The position numbers and the translations under genes are program-made. Under the pieces are notes generated by a model. It ran no database searches. It was not told the DNA's origin and worked only from the letters and a program-made list of their open reading frames with translations. Source: Agromyces larvae (GTDB taxonomy: Bacteria; Actinomycetota; Actinomycetes; Actinomycetales; Microbacteriaceae). From it: a stretch of DNA of 64,000 nucleotides. Location of the stretch: positions 1,302,001 through 1,366,000 of the forward strand of contig NZ_CP094528.1 in NCBI RefSeq assembly GCF_022811705.1. Direction: 5' to 3'. This document shows, one piece after another, positions 46,044 through 55,890 of the stretch; the first letter of the stretch is position 1, and each line of letters begins with the position of its first letter.

Positions 46044-48635
46044 ATGTCCGAATCCGCCAGCGCGCACCAGGCCGATGTCCGCGAGGTCCTCATCGTCGGC
46101 GCCGGGCCGGCCGCCCACCGCCTCGCCGACAGCCTGCACGCCCGCGACCACGAGCGCGCGGTTCGGGTGACCGTCGTCGGCGAGGAGTCGTGGCATCCGT
46201 ACGACCGGGTCGCGCTCAGCACCCGGCTGGCGGGCGAAGTCGACCTCACCCTGCAGCCCTCGGAGATGTGGTCGGAAGACCAGGTGCGCCTGGTCGTCGG
46301 CGAACGCGTCGAAGCCGTCGACCCGGCCGCCCGCACGGCGACCACCGACGCCGGCCGGGTGCTGCACTGGGACGAGCTCGTGCTCGCGACGGGCTCGTCG
46401 GCGCCGGTGCCCGACCTCCCCGGCGCCGAGCACGCCCGCGTCTACCGCACGATCGACGACGTCGATGCGCTCGTCGCCGAGGTGGGCGCGATCGCCCGCG
46501 ACGAAGGCCGACCGGCGCGCGTCGTGGTCGCGGGCGGCGGCCTGCTCGGGCTGGAAGCGGCCGGCGGACTCGCCAAGCTCGGCGCCGATGTCGCGGTGGT
46601 GCACTCGGGGCGGTGGCTGATGTCGGCGCAGCTCGACGAGGGCGCCGGCCGGGCGCTCGGGCGTCTCATCACGGCGCAGGGGCTCGCACTGCACCTCGGC
46701 ACCCGACCCGCGGCCGTCGAAGTCGAGGGCGATCGCGTCACGGGCGTGGCGCTGACCGACGGCACCCGCGTCGCCGCCGACGTGATCGTGTTCGCGATCG
46801 GCATCCGCGCTCGCGACGAGCTGGGCCGCGCGCTCGGCCTCGAACTCGGCGAGCGCGGCGGGATCGCGATCGATCGCGCCTGTCGCACCTCGGCGGCGAA
46901 CATCTGGGCGATCGGCGAGGTCGCGAGCTTCGAGGGCCGCTGCACCGGCCTCGTCGCCCCGGCGAACGCGATGGCCGAGGTCGTCGCCGACCGGCTGCTC
47001 GGCGGTGGCGCCGAGTTCTCGGAGGTCGACGACGCCACCAAGCTGAAACTGTCGGGGGTGGATGTCGCGAGCTTCGGGGATGCGCTCGCCACGACGGTCG
47101 GCGCGCTCGAGGTCGTGTACGCCGATCCGGCCAGGGGCCTGTATCAGAAGCTCGTGGTCACCGACGACGCGAAGACCCTGCTCGGCGGCATCTTCGTCGG
47201 CGACGCCGAACCGTACGCGTCGCTGCGACCGCTGCTCGGCACCGCGCTCTCGGCGGAACCGGCCGCCTACCTCTCGGCCGCGGGCGCCGAACCTCCCGCG
47301 GGCGACGAGCTGCCCGACGCGGCGCTGGTGTGCGCGTGCAACAACGTGACCGCGGGAACGATCCGCGGGGCCGTGCACGGACCCGACGGGTGCACCGAGC
47401 TCGGCGCGCTGAAGACCTGCACCCGGGCCGGCACCCAGTGCGGCTCGTGCGTGCCGCTCGTGAAGAAGCTCCTCGAGGGCGAGCTGCGCAAGACCGGCGT
47501 CGCCATCTCGCGGGCGCTCTGCGAGCACATCCCGATCTCGCGTCAGGAGCTGTTCGACTCGGTTCGGGTGCTGGGCCTCACGAGCTTCGACGACATCATG
47601 GCTCGGCTCGGCACCGGGCGCGGCTGCGATGTCTGCAAGCCCGCGATCGCCTCGATCCTGGCCGCCGAGCACGGCAGCTACATCCTCGACGCCGGTCGCG
47701 GCACCCTGCAGGACACCAACGACCGCGCGATGGCGAACATGCAGAAGGACGGCACCTACTCGGTGGTGCCGCGCATCCCGGCCGGCGAGATCACGCCCGA
47801 CAAGCTCGCGGTGATCGCCGAGGTCGCGATGGAGTTCGGCTTGTACACGAAGATCACCGGCGGCCAGCGCATCGACCTCTTCGGCGCCCGGCTGGACCAG
47901 CTTCCCGACATCTGGAAGCGGCTCGTCGACGCGGGCTTCGAGTCGGGTCAGGCGTACGGCAAGGCGCTGCGCAACGTGAAGAGCTGCGTCGGCTCCACCT
48001 GGTGCCGGTACGGCGTGCAGGACTCGGTCGCGATGGCGATCCGGCTCGAGCTGCGCTACCGCGGGCTGCGTTCGCCGCACAAGCTGAAGTTCGGCGTCTC
48101 GGGGTGCGCGCGCGAGTGCGCCGAAGCCCGCGGCAAGGACGTCGGCGTCATCGCCACCGAGGCCGGATGGAATCTCTACGTGGGCGGCAACGGCGGGTTC
48201 CAGCCCTCGCACGCGCAGCTGCTCGCGAGCGACCTCGACGACGAGACCCTGATCAAGTACATCGACCGCTACCTGATGTACTACATCCGCACCGCCGACC
48301 GGCTGCAGCGCACCGCGCGCTGGATGGAGGACCTCGACGGCGGACTCGACCACGTGCGCGAGGTCGTGGTCGAGGACTCGCTCGGCCTCGCCGAGGAACT
48401 CGAGGCCGCGGTCGCGCGCCACGTCGGCGGCTACGAGGACGAGTGGGCGGCCACCCTCGCCGATCCCGAGCGGTTGCGACGATTCCGCGCGTTCGTGAAC
48501 GAGCCGACCGCACCGACCGTCGCGCGGGTGCGCGAACGCGGGCAGCTTCGGCCGGCCACACCCGAAGAGCAGGCCCGCGGCGAAGCCGTGCTGGTCGCCG
48601 GTCCCACCATCCCGGTTCGCGGGAGCGACGCGTGA
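46044..48635 (+). CDS. nirB: Assimilatory NADH nitrite reductase large subunit NirB
   Basis: Six-electron reduction of nitrite to ammonium. 863 aa. FAD and NADH-binding halves (VLIVGAGPAAHRLADSL, VVVAGGGLLGLEAAGGLAKLG), BFD-like [2Fe-2S] domain (CACNNVTAGTIRGAV ... TRAGTQCGSC), then the nitrite/sulfite reductase domains with CVGSTWCRYG and GCARECAEARGK as sirohaem-[4Fe-4S] ligands. ATG 46044 has AGGAG. The stop overlaps the SUMT gene (GTGA), so the cofactor gene is co-translated. Needs NirD. Confidence 0.97.
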   Translation: MSESASAHQADVREVLIVGAGPAAHRLADSLHARDHERAVRVTVVGEESWHPYDRVALSTRLAGEVDLTLQPSEMWSEDQVRLVVGERVEAVDPAARTATTDAGRVLHWDELVLATGSSAPVPDLPGAEHARVYRTIDDVDALVAEVGAIARDEGRPARVVVAGGGLLGLEAAGGLAKLGADVAVVHSGRWLMSAQLDEGAGRALGRLITAQGLALHLGTRPAAVEVEGDRVTGVALTDGTRVAADVIVFAIGIRARDELGRALGLELGERGGIAIDRACRTSAANIWAIGEVASFEGRCTGLVAPANAMAEVVADRLLGGGAEFSEVDDATKLKLSGVDVASFGDALATTVGALEVVYADPARGLYQKLVVTDDAKTLLGGIFVGDAEPYASLRPLLGTALSAEPAAYLSAAGAEPPAGDELPDAALVCACNNVTAGTIRGAVHGPDGCTELGALKTCTRAGTQCGSCVPLVKKLLEGELRKTGVAISRALCEHIPISRQELFDSVRVLGLTSFDDIMARLGTGRGCDVCKPAIASILAAEHGSYILDAGRGTLQDTNDRAMANMQKDGTYSVVPRIPAGEITPDKLAVIAEVAMEFGLYTKITGGQRIDLFGARLDQLPDIWKRLVDAGFESGQAYGKALRNVKSCVGSTWCRYGVQDSVAMAIRLELRYRGLRSPHKLKFGVSGCARECAEARGKDVGVIATEAGWNLYVGGNGGFQPSHAQLLASDLDDETLIKYIDRYLMYYIRTADRLQRTARWMEDLDGGLDHVREVVVEDSLGLAEELEAAVARHVGGYEDEWAATLADPERLRRFRAFVNEPTAPTVARVRERGQLRPATPEEQARGEAVLVAGPTIPVRGSDA

Positions 48636-49417
48636 GCGCCGCGACCGTCGGCCGCGTGACCCTCGTCGGCGGCGGCCCAGGCGACCCCGATCTGCTCACC
48701 GTGCGCGCGGTGCGTGCGCTCGCGGACGCCGACGTCGTGCTCTACGACCGGCTCGCCCCGCACGCGACGCTCGCCGAGCTCGCGCCGCGGGCGCGCCTGA
48801 TCGACGTGGGCAAGCGCCCCGGCCACCACGCGGTTCCGCAGCACGAGATCGAGGCCCTGCTCGTCGAGCACGCCGCGACCGGCGCGCACGTGGTCCGGCT
48901 GAAGGGCGGCGATCCCTACGTGTTCGGTCGCGGCGGCGAGGAAGTGCTCGCCTGTCGCGCCGCGGGCATCCCGGTGACGGTCGTGCCCGGCGTCTCGAGC
49001 GCGATCGCGGTGCCCGCAGCCGCCGGGATCCCCCTCACCCACCGCGGCGTCAGCCACCTGTTCACCGTCGTGTCGGGGCACGCGCCCCTCACCGACGACG
49101 AGCTCGACCGGCTCGCCGGGCTGGGCGGCACCATCGTGGTCCTGATGGGGGTGAACACGCTGCCCTCCGTCGCATCCGGTCTGCTCCGGTTCGGACTCGA
49201 CCGCAGCACGCCCGTCGCGATCGTCGAACGCGGCACCCGGCCCGACCAGCGCACCACGATCGCGCCGCTCGACCGCATCGTCGTGGCCGCCGGCGTCGCC
49301 CACGCGGCCTCCCCGGCGGTGATCGTGATCGGCGAGGTGGTGGGCCTCGCGTCCGCCGGCGAAGCCGACGCCCTCGCCGTCATCGACCGCGCCGCGTCGT
49401 TGGGAGCGGAACCGTGA
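48632..49417 (+). CDS. cobA: Uroporphyrinogen-III C-methyltransferase (SUMT)
   Basis: Makes precorrin-2, first committed step of sirohaem. 261 aa, single domain, without the precorrin-2 dehydrogenase/ferrochelatase part of CysG. VTLVGGGPGDPDLLTVRAV, VLYDRLAPHATL, RLKGGDPYVFGRGGEE and VPGVSSAIAVPAAAGIPLTH are diagnostic. GTG overlaps nirB; stop overlaps the HemD-like gene. Dedicated to the nitrite reductase. Could equally be called nirE. Confidence 0.95.
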   Translation: MSAATVGRVTLVGGGPGDPDLLTVRAVRALADADVVLYDRLAPHATLAELAPRARLIDVGKRPGHHAVPQHEIEALLVEHAATGAHVVRLKGGDPYVFGRGGEEVLACRAAGIPVTVVPGVSSAIAVPAAAGIPLTHRGVSHLFTVVSGHAPLTDDELDRLAGLGGTIVVLMGVNTLPSVASGLLRFGLDRSTPVAIVERGTRPDQRTTIAPLDRIVVAAGVAHAASPAVIVIGEVVGLASAGEADALAVIDRAASLGAEP

Positions 49418-50544
49418 GCGACCTCGGCGAACCGGTGCTCGGGTTCCGGCCCGATCAGCTCGAAGGGTTCCGCATCGGCGTGACCAGCGATCGCCGTTCG
49501 AACGACCTCATCGACGCGTTCGAACGCCGGGGCGCGCAGGTGCTGCACGCCCCGACGCTGCGGATCGCGAATGCGCAGAGCGACGGGCCCGTGATCGACG
49601 ACACCCGCGCGATCATCGACGCCCGCCCCGAGGTGCTGCTCGCGACGACGGCGTACGGCATCCGACGTTGGTTCGAGGTCGCCGACGCGGCGGGACTCGG
49701 GCACGAGCTCGTCGAGGTGCTCGAGCACGCGGACATCCTCGTGCGCGGGCCGAAGGCCCGCGGCAGCATCCGTGCCGCCGGCCTCGACGACGCCGGCATG
49801 AGCGAGCGCGAGACGACCGAGTCGCTCGTCGACCTCGTCCTCGCGCAGCGGCCCGAGGCATCCGTCATCGCGGTGCAGTTGCACGGCGAGCTGCGCCCGA
49901 CCGAGCTCGAGCGGTTGCGCAGCGCCGGCCGCCGCGTCCTCACCGTGGAGCCGTACCGCTGGACCGCGCCCGACGACACCGACGAGCGGGTGGGCCGGAT
50001 GATCGAGGCGATCTGCACGCACCGGCTCGACTGCGTCACGTTCACCAGCGCCCCGTCGGTGCACGCGTTGCTCGCGGCGGCCGACGACCGCGGTCGCACG
50101 TACGAGCTGCTCGACGCCCTGCAGGGCCCGGTGGTGGCCGCCGCGGTCGGGCCCGTGACGGCGGCGCCGCTCGAAGAGCTCGGCATCGAGCCGATCCAGC
50201 CCGAACGGTTCCGGATGGGCGCGCTCATCCGCCTCGTGTGCGAACACCTGGAGCAGAGCCGGGTGATGCGGCTGGACACCCGGCACGGCCGGCTCGAACT
50301 CCGCGGCGGCGTCGTCGAGGTCGACGGCCGACGGGTCGCCCTCGCGCCCGCCGGGCTCGGCATCCTGCGCTCGCTCGTCGCGGCGGGCGGCTCGGTGGTG
50401 CCGCGCGAACGCCTGGCGACCGCGCTGCCCGGATCCACCGACCCGCACGCGCTGGAGATGGCGATGAGCCGGCTGCGGCAGTCGCTCGGCGCCCCCGGCG
50501 TGATCGCCACCGTGGTCAAACGCGGGTACCGGGTCGACGTCTGA
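49414..50544 (+). CDS. Uroporphyrinogen-III synthase fused to OmpR-type winged helix
   Basis: 376 aa. Residues about 15-265 have the HemD-like two-lobe fold (IGVTSDRRSNDLIDAFERRGAQ, LLATTAYGIRRWFEVADAAG, VTFTSAPSVHALL, VVAAAVGPVTAAPLEE). Residues about 290-376 are a winged helix-turn-helix of the response-regulator type (LELRGGVVEVDGRRVALAPA, SVVPRERLATAL, MAMSRLRQSLGAPGVI, VVKRGYRVDV). Such fusions accompany nitrite/nitrate genes in Actinobacteria. It may make uroporphyrinogen III, sense a tetrapyrrole, or both; regulation of the nearby genes is inference. Last of three overlapping genes after nirB. Confidence 0.85.
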   Translation: MSDLGEPVLGFRPDQLEGFRIGVTSDRRSNDLIDAFERRGAQVLHAPTLRIANAQSDGPVIDDTRAIIDARPEVLLATTAYGIRRWFEVADAAGLGHELVEVLEHADILVRGPKARGSIRAAGLDDAGMSERETTESLVDLVLAQRPEASVIAVQLHGELRPTELERLRSAGRRVLTVEPYRWTAPDDTDERVGRMIEAICTHRLDCVTFTSAPSVHALLAAADDRGRTYELLDALQGPVVAAAVGPVTAAPLEELGIEPIQPERFRMGALIRLVCEHLEQSRVMRLDTRHGRLELRGGVVEVDGRRVALAPAGLGILRSLVAAGGSVVPRERLATALPGSTDPHALEMAMSRLRQSLGAPGVIATVVKRGYRVDV

Positions 50545-50595
50545 GCATCCGCTCACCGTGCCGCGACAGCCAGGTGAGCTTCCCGAGACCCAGGG

Positions 50596-50638
50596 TTTAC
50601 CACCGACACGACGCGAAGAAACACGGCCTGCATAACGT
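50596..50638 (+). promoter_or_regulatory. Degenerate GlnR-type promoter of narK operon
   Basis: TTTAC (50596-50600), 17 nt, GAAAC (50618-50622), exactly 10 nt, TAACGT -10 box (50633-50638). Same geometry as the nirB promoter, with the middle half-site lost (CACGA at 50607-50611). Gives a leader of about 32 nt holding the GGAGG of narK. Confidence 0.62.
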
Positions 50639-50676
50639 CGGTCGTACCGACCCCGACCGATTCGACCGGAGGCATC

Positions 50677-52068
50677 GTGACCGACACCGCTCCCCCGAAC
50701 CTCGCACCCGAGTCCTCGTCCATCGCCGTCGCCCCCGCCCTCACCACCCGGCCCGGACGCTGGATCGACGGCTGGGACGCCGAGAACCACGCGCAGTGGC
50801 AGCTCCAGGGCCGGGCGATCGCCCGCCGCAACCTGCGCTGGTCGATCTTCGCCGAGTTCCTCGGGTTCGTCGTGTGGCAGCTCTGGAGCATCGTCGCGGT
50901 CATGCTGCCGGCCGCGGGCTTCGACCTCACCACCGGCGAGCTGTTCTGGCTGATCTCGATGCCGAGCCTGGTCGGCGCGACGCTGCGCATCCCCTACTCG
51001 TTCCTGGTGCCGAAGTTCGGCGGTCGCAACTGGACCATCATCTCGGCCGGCCTGCTCCTGCTGCCCACGGTGGCCCTCGCGATCTGCGTCTCGAACCCCG
51101 ACACGCCGTTCGGGGTGCTGCTCGCGGTGGCCGCGCTCGCGGGGTTCGGCGGGGGCAACTTCGCCAGCTCGATGTCGAACATCACGTTCTTCTTCCCGCA
51201 GCGCGAGAAGGGGTGGGCGCTCGGGCTGAACGCCGCGGGCGGCAACCTCGGCGCCTCCGTCGCGCAGTTCGTCGTGCCGATCGTGGTCACGATCGGGGCG
51301 GCCGCGACGCTCAACCTGCCGCTGGCCGGCTGGATCTGGGTGCCGTTCATCCTGCTCGCGATGTTCGGCGCGGCCCGCTTCATGGACAACCTCTCGAGCG
51401 CGAAGGCCGACTTCGCCGGGTCGGCGGCGGCCCTTCGGGAACCGCACCTCTGGCTGCTGTCGCTGCTGTACATCGGCACGTTCGGGTCGTTCATCGGGTT
51501 CGCGAGCGTGTTCCCGAAGCTGATCGCCGACCAGTTCCCCGAGTTCTCGGCCATCGGCATCGGCGGCGCCTCCGTGTCGCTCGCCTTCCTCGGCGCGCTG
51601 GTCGGCTCGCTGGCCCGGCCGTACGGGGGCCGGCTGGCTGACCGGTTCGGCGGGGCGCGCATCACCATGCTCGCGTTCGCGACGATGGCGGCGATCACCC
51701 TCGGCGTGCTCGCGACGCTGCCGCTCGGGAGCTTCTGGCTCTTCCTCGGATGCTTCCTGCTCCTGTTCGCCGCGGCGGGCATCGGCAACGGGTCGACGTA
51801 CCGCATGGTGCCGATCGTGTTCGCCATCCGCGGCGGCGGCACCGGCGACGTGTCCACGCAGCGCAAGGCCGCCGCGGCCCTCGGACTCATCTCGGCGATC
51901 GGCGCGTACGGCGGGTTCCTCATCCCGCAGGCGCTCAACCTCTCGTTCCAGTCGACCGGCGACTACGCGGTCGCGTTCCTCGGGTTCGTCGCGAGCTACG
52001 CGGTGCTGCTCCTGCTGACCTTCTTCGTCTACGTAGGCCCGGGCCGCCTCGGCTCCGACCGGATCTGA
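50677..52068 (+). CDS. narK: Nitrate/nitrite MFS transporter NarK
   Basis: 463 aa, twelve TM helices. The nitrate signature ALAGFGGGNFASSMSNITFF sits in TM5, with a second Gly-rich signature (FAAAGIGNGSTYRMVPIVF) in TM11. Long cytoplasmic N-terminus (about 55 residues). GTG start with GGAGG 5 nt upstream. First gene of the narK-nitrate reductase-flavoprotein operon; brings in nitrate (and/or exports nitrite). Confidence 0.94.
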   Translation: MTDTAPPNLAPESSSIAVAPALTTRPGRWIDGWDAENHAQWQLQGRAIARRNLRWSIFAEFLGFVVWQLWSIVAVMLPAAGFDLTTGELFWLISMPSLVGATLRIPYSFLVPKFGGRNWTIISAGLLLLPTVALAICVSNPDTPFGVLLAVAALAGFGGGNFASSMSNITFFFPQREKGWALGLNAAGGNLGASVAQFVVPIVVTIGAAATLNLPLAGWIWVPFILLAMFGAARFMDNLSSAKADFAGSAAALREPHLWLLSLLYIGTFGSFIGFASVFPKLIADQFPEFSAIGIGGASVSLAFLGALVGSLARPYGGRLADRFGGARITMLAFATMAAITLGVLATLPLGSFWLFLGCFLLLFAAAGIGNGSTYRMVPIVFAIRGGGTGDVSTQRKAAAALGLISAIGAYGGFLIPQALNLSFQSTGDYAVAFLGFVASYAVLLLLTFFVYVGPGRLGSDRI

Positions 52069-52080
52069 AAGCGAGACCGG

Positions 52081-54243
52081 ATGCCTCGACCTCCCGCCGC
52101 CACCCACTGCCCGTACTGCGCGCTCCAGTGCGCGATGACCCTCACCCCGGTCGCCGCCGATCGGGCGGACGCCGCGGATGCCCCGACCGCACCGGTGACC
52201 GTCGCCGGACGCGAGTTCCCGACGAACCGGGGCGGCCTCTGCCGGAAGGGCTGGACGTCGGCCGAGCTGCTGCGCTCCCCCGCCCGGCTGCTCGCCCCGC
52301 TCGTGCGCGGTGAGGACGGCGCGCTGCACGAGGCGAACTGGGACGACGCGCTGGATCGCGTGGTGGCGGGCCTTCGCGGCATCCGGTCGGCGCACGGCGC
52401 CGATGCGGTCGGCGTGTTCGGCGGCGGGGGGCTCACGAACGAGAAGGCGTACCTGCTGGGCAAGTTCGCCAGGCTCGCGCTCGGCACGAGCCGGATCGAC
52501 TACAACGGGCGCTACTGCATGTCGTCGGCGGCGGCCGCCGGAAACCGGGCTTTCGGCGTGGACCGCGGGCTGCCGTTCCCGCTCGAGGACCTCGACGGCG
52601 CGGACACCATCCTGCTGCTGGGCACGAACGTGGCCGAGACCATGCCGCCGTTCATCGGCCACCTCGCCGGCGCCCAGGCGGCGGGCGGGCTCGTCGTGGT
52701 CGATCCGCGGCGCACGGCGACGGCGAAGCTCACCGAGGAGGGCCGCGGCCTGCACGTCCAGCCGGTGCCCGGCACCGACCTGCCGCTGCTGCTCGGGCTG
52801 ATCCACATCGTGATCGCGGAACGTCTCGTCGACGTCGACTACGTCGAACAGCGCACGACGGGGTTCGACGCGGTGCGGCGCAGCGTCGCCCAGTGGTGGC
52901 CCGAGCGCGTGCAGTCGGTCACCGGCGTCGCCGCACTGACCCTGCGGCGGCTCGCACGACGGCTCGCCGCGGGCGGCGGCACCTACATCCTCACCGGGCG
53001 CGGCGTCGAGCAGCACGTGGACGGCACCGACACGGCGACGGCGGCGATCAACCTCGCGCTGCTGCTCGGTCTGCCCGGCCGGACGGGCAGCGGCTACGGC
53101 ACCCTCACCGGCCAGGGCAACGGGCAGGGCGGGCGCGAGCACGGGCAGAAGTGCGACCAGCTGCCCGGCTACCGCAAGATCATCGACCCCGCCGCCCGCG
53201 CGCACGTCGCCGGCGTGTGGGGGGTGGACCCCGACACCCTTCCCGGCCCGGGCGTGCCCGCCGTCGAACTGCTGCAGTCGCTCGGCCGGCCCGGCGGTGT
53301 GCGGGCGCTGATGGTGCACGGGTCGAATCTCGTGGTGTCGTCGCCGAACGTCGACGCCGTGCGCGCCGGACTCGCCGAGCTCGACCTGCTCGTCGTGTGC
53401 GACTTCTTCCTCTCGGAGACCGCCTCCCTCGCCGACGTCGTGCTGCCGATCACGCAATGGGCCGAGGAGGAGGGCACGATGACCTCGCTCGAGGGGCGGG
53501 TCATCCGACGTCGCCGGGCCCTCACCCCGCCCGAAGGCGTGCGCGACGAGCTCTGGATCCTCGCCGAGCTCGCCCGCCGCCTCGGCTGCACGGCGACGTT
53601 CGACACCGACCCCGAGCAGGTCTTCGAGGAGCTGCGCCGCGCCTCCGAGGGCGGCATCGCCGACTACTCGGGCATCGACTACGCGATGCTCGACCGCGGC
53701 GAAGCCGCCTACTGGCCGTACCCGCGCGGGAGTGCGGGCACGCCGCGCCTGTTCGCCGACCGATTCGCGCACGACGACGGGCGCGCCCGCCTCGTCGCCG
53801 TCGCGGTGCGCGAGCTCGCCCGGCCCCGCCCTCGGCCCGGGTCTGGCGAGCTCGAGCTCATCACCGGCCGACTGCTCGAGCACTACCAGAGCGGCGCGCA
53901 GACCCGGCGGGTGCCCGAGCTGCTCGAGGCCCGGCCCGAGGCGCTGGCCTCGATGCATCCGGCGACCGCCCTGCGCCTCGGGATCGCCGACGGGGCGCTC
54001 GTGGAGCTCCGCAACCGCAACGGCGCCGTCCGCTGCCGCGCCCGGCTGACGACCGACGTCCGACCCGACGCGGTGTTCCTGCCGTTCCACTACGGCGACG
54101 AGCAGGCCGCCAACCTGCTCACCGGCGACGCGGTCGACCCGATCTCGGCGATGCCCGAGTTCAAGACCGGCGTCGTCCGCGTCATCCCGCTCGAGACCGA
54201 GCCGCACCCCGAACACGACGTCCTCAGCGAGGTGATCGCATGA
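52081..54243 (+). CDS. Assimilatory nitrate reductase, molybdopterin catalytic subunit
   Basis: Bis-MGD enzyme reducing nitrate to nitrite in the cytoplasm (NarB/NasC type). 720 aa. N-terminal [4Fe-4S] motif THCPYCALQCAM ... GGLCRKGW; FGGGGLTNEKAYLLGKFAR; YNGRYCMSSAAAAGNRAFG with the Mo-ligand Cys; C-terminal dinucleotide-binding domain (ELELITGRLLEHYQSGAQT, SMHPATALRLGI). No Tat signal and no C-terminal [2Fe-2S] domain, so the electrons come from a partner, most likely the flavoprotein that overlaps its stop by ATGA. Confidence 0.95.
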   Translation: MPRPPAATHCPYCALQCAMTLTPVAADRADAADAPTAPVTVAGREFPTNRGGLCRKGWTSAELLRSPARLLAPLVRGEDGALHEANWDDALDRVVAGLRGIRSAHGADAVGVFGGGGLTNEKAYLLGKFARLALGTSRIDYNGRYCMSSAAAAGNRAFGVDRGLPFPLEDLDGADTILLLGTNVAETMPPFIGHLAGAQAAGGLVVVDPRRTATAKLTEEGRGLHVQPVPGTDLPLLLGLIHIVIAERLVDVDYVEQRTTGFDAVRRSVAQWWPERVQSVTGVAALTLRRLARRLAAGGGTYILTGRGVEQHVDGTDTATAAINLALLLGLPGRTGSGYGTLTGQGNGQGGREHGQKCDQLPGYRKIIDPAARAHVAGVWGVDPDTLPGPGVPAVELLQSLGRPGGVRALMVHGSNLVVSSPNVDAVRAGLAELDLLVVCDFFLSETASLADVVLPITQWAEEEGTMTSLEGRVIRRRRALTPPEGVRDELWILAELARRLGCTATFDTDPEQVFEELRRASEGGIADYSGIDYAMLDRGEAAYWPYPRGSAGTPRLFADRFAHDDGRARLVAVAVRELARPRPRPGSGELELITGRLLEHYQSGAQTRRVPELLEARPEALASMHPATALRLGIADGALVELRNRNGAVRCRARLTTDVRPDAVFLPFHYGDEQAANLLTGDAVDPISAMPEFKTGVVRVIPLETEPHPEHDVLSEVIA

Positions 54244-55853
54244 CCGCTGCCCCACTCCGGGTCGTCCTCATCGGATACGGCCCCGTCGGCGCCCGCTTCG
54301 TCGAGGAGCTGCTGCCGCTCGTGCGCAGCGGCGAGCTCGCACTGACCGTGGTGGCCGGCGAGGACGTCGAAGCGTACAACCGGGTGCTCGTCGCCGAGTA
54401 CGCCGTCGGCGGCACCGACCTCGACTCGATGCTCGTCGGCGACCGGCGAGCCGCGGAGGAGGCGGGCGCCCGCGTGCTGCTCGGCGTCGCCGCGACCGCC
54501 GTCGACCGCGCGGCGCGGCTCGTGCAGCTGAGCACCGGCGAACAGGTCGGCTACGACCGCCTGGTGCTCGCCACCGGGTCGCGGGCGAACGTGCCCACTC
54601 TCGACGGCGTCGAGCGCAACCGACGCGACCTCAACTCCCTGCGCAAGTACGGCGCGAAGCTCATCGGCTGCGACGACGAGCTGCCCCAGGGCGTCACCGC
54701 GCTGCGCGACCTCGCCGACGCCGAGCGGGTGCTCGAAGCCGTGCAGGCGCGTCGCCGCATCGTCGTGCTGGGCGCCGGCGTGCTCGGCCTCGAACTCGCG
54801 CTCGCCGCCGCGCACGCGGGCGCCGAGGTCTGCGTCGTGCACCACGGCCCGCATCCGATGCCGCGCAACCTCGATCGCGGCAGCGGCCAGGTGCTGCGCC
54901 AGGCGCTGCGCCGCACCGGCATCGCCGTCATCGCGCACAGCCGTGCCGAGGCGATCGCGTTCCGCACCGACGCCGACGGCCGGCGCCGGTTCGACCAGCT
55001 CGTCACGGCCGACGGCAAGCAGCTGCGCGGCGACCTGCTGGTGCTCTCGTGCGGCGTGAGCCCGCGCAACGAGCTCGCGACGCTCGCGGGCCTGCGCACC
55101 GCAGTCGGGATCGTCGTGCACCCGAGCCTGCAGAGCTGGTCGGATCCCGACGTCTACGCGATCGGCGACTGCGCGCAGGTCGTGGAGCGCACCGACGAGC
55201 TCGCCGGCCAGCGCGTGCTGCCCGGGGCCCCGTCGGGACTCGTCGGGCCGGGCTGGCGTCAGGCGTCGCAGCTCGCGGCGACCTTCGCCGAAGAGGTCGC
55301 GGGGCGGGCGGCGGAGGTCGCACCCGCCGTCGAGCGCGAGCCGATCGTGATGCTGAAGGCCGAGCACATCGACGTCGTCGCCGCCGGGGACGTCTCGGCG
55401 GACCCCTGGGACGAGGATGCGGGGCATCCTCGTCGCCGGGTCTCGCAGTGGGCGGACCCCGAGCACCTGCGCTACGTGAAGATGGTCACCGAGGACGGCG
55501 TGCTCACCGGGTTCGTCAGCGTCGGGATGCCGCGCACCTCGGCCGAGCTCACCCTGCTGTTCGAGCGCGGCGGCGAACTGCCCGCCGACCGCTCGCTGCT
55601 GCTGCGATTCGACGGACCCGACTACGATCCGAGCACCGACGCCGACGCCTTCGCGCCGACGGCCACGGTGTGCTGGTGCAACGGCGTGACCGTCGAACGC
55701 ATCGAGGAGGCCGCCGCGTGCGGCAGCACCACCGTCGAGTGCATCGCCCGCGACACCCGTGCGGGCACCGGGTGCGGCGGCTGCAAGGGCCGCATCGCCG
55801 ACGTGCTCGCACGTGCGGCCGAAGCCGGCGGGGCGCCGACGCTCACCGCGTGA
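54240..55853 (+). CDS. FAD-dependent electron-transfer subunit of nitrate reductase (NasB-like)
   Basis: 537 aa. NAD(P)H:FAD oxidoreductase domains (VVLIGYGPVGARFVEELL, VVLGAGVLGLELALAAAHAG, VYAIGDCAQV) like the N-terminal part of NirB, then a C-terminal BFD-like [2Fe-2S] domain with four Cys (VCWCNGVTVERI, TRAGTGCGGCKG). No sirohaem domains. Predicted to pass NAD(P)H electrons to the molybdopterin subunit, as NasB does in Bacillus. ATG overlaps the nitrate reductase stop. Confidence 0.9.
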   Translation: MTAAPLRVVLIGYGPVGARFVEELLPLVRSGELALTVVAGEDVEAYNRVLVAEYAVGGTDLDSMLVGDRRAAEEAGARVLLGVAATAVDRAARLVQLSTGEQVGYDRLVLATGSRANVPTLDGVERNRRDLNSLRKYGAKLIGCDDELPQGVTALRDLADAERVLEAVQARRRIVVLGAGVLGLELALAAAHAGAEVCVVHHGPHPMPRNLDRGSGQVLRQALRRTGIAVIAHSRAEAIAFRTDADGRRRFDQLVTADGKQLRGDLLVLSCGVSPRNELATLAGLRTAVGIVVHPSLQSWSDPDVYAIGDCAQVVERTDELAGQRVLPGAPSGLVGPGWRQASQLAATFAEEVAGRAAEVAPAVEREPIVMLKAEHIDVVAAGDVSADPWDEDAGHPRRRVSQWADPEHLRYVKMVTEDGVLTGFVSVGMPRTSAELTLLFERGGELPADRSLLLRFDGPDYDPSTDADAFAPTATVCWCNGVTVERIEEAAACGSTTVECIARDTRAGTGCGGCKGRIADVLARAAEAGGAPTLTA

Positions 55854-55890
55854 TCGGGGGCGCCCGCGGCCCCGCCTGAGCGGGCGCGGG

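Noticed and set aside
48916..54255. 1779-codon open frame on the minus strand through the nitrate genes
   Set aside because: Antisense to nirB-operon and narK/nitrate reductase genes with clear homology. High GC makes stops rare; the translation is Arg/Gly/Val/Glu-rich with no family motif.
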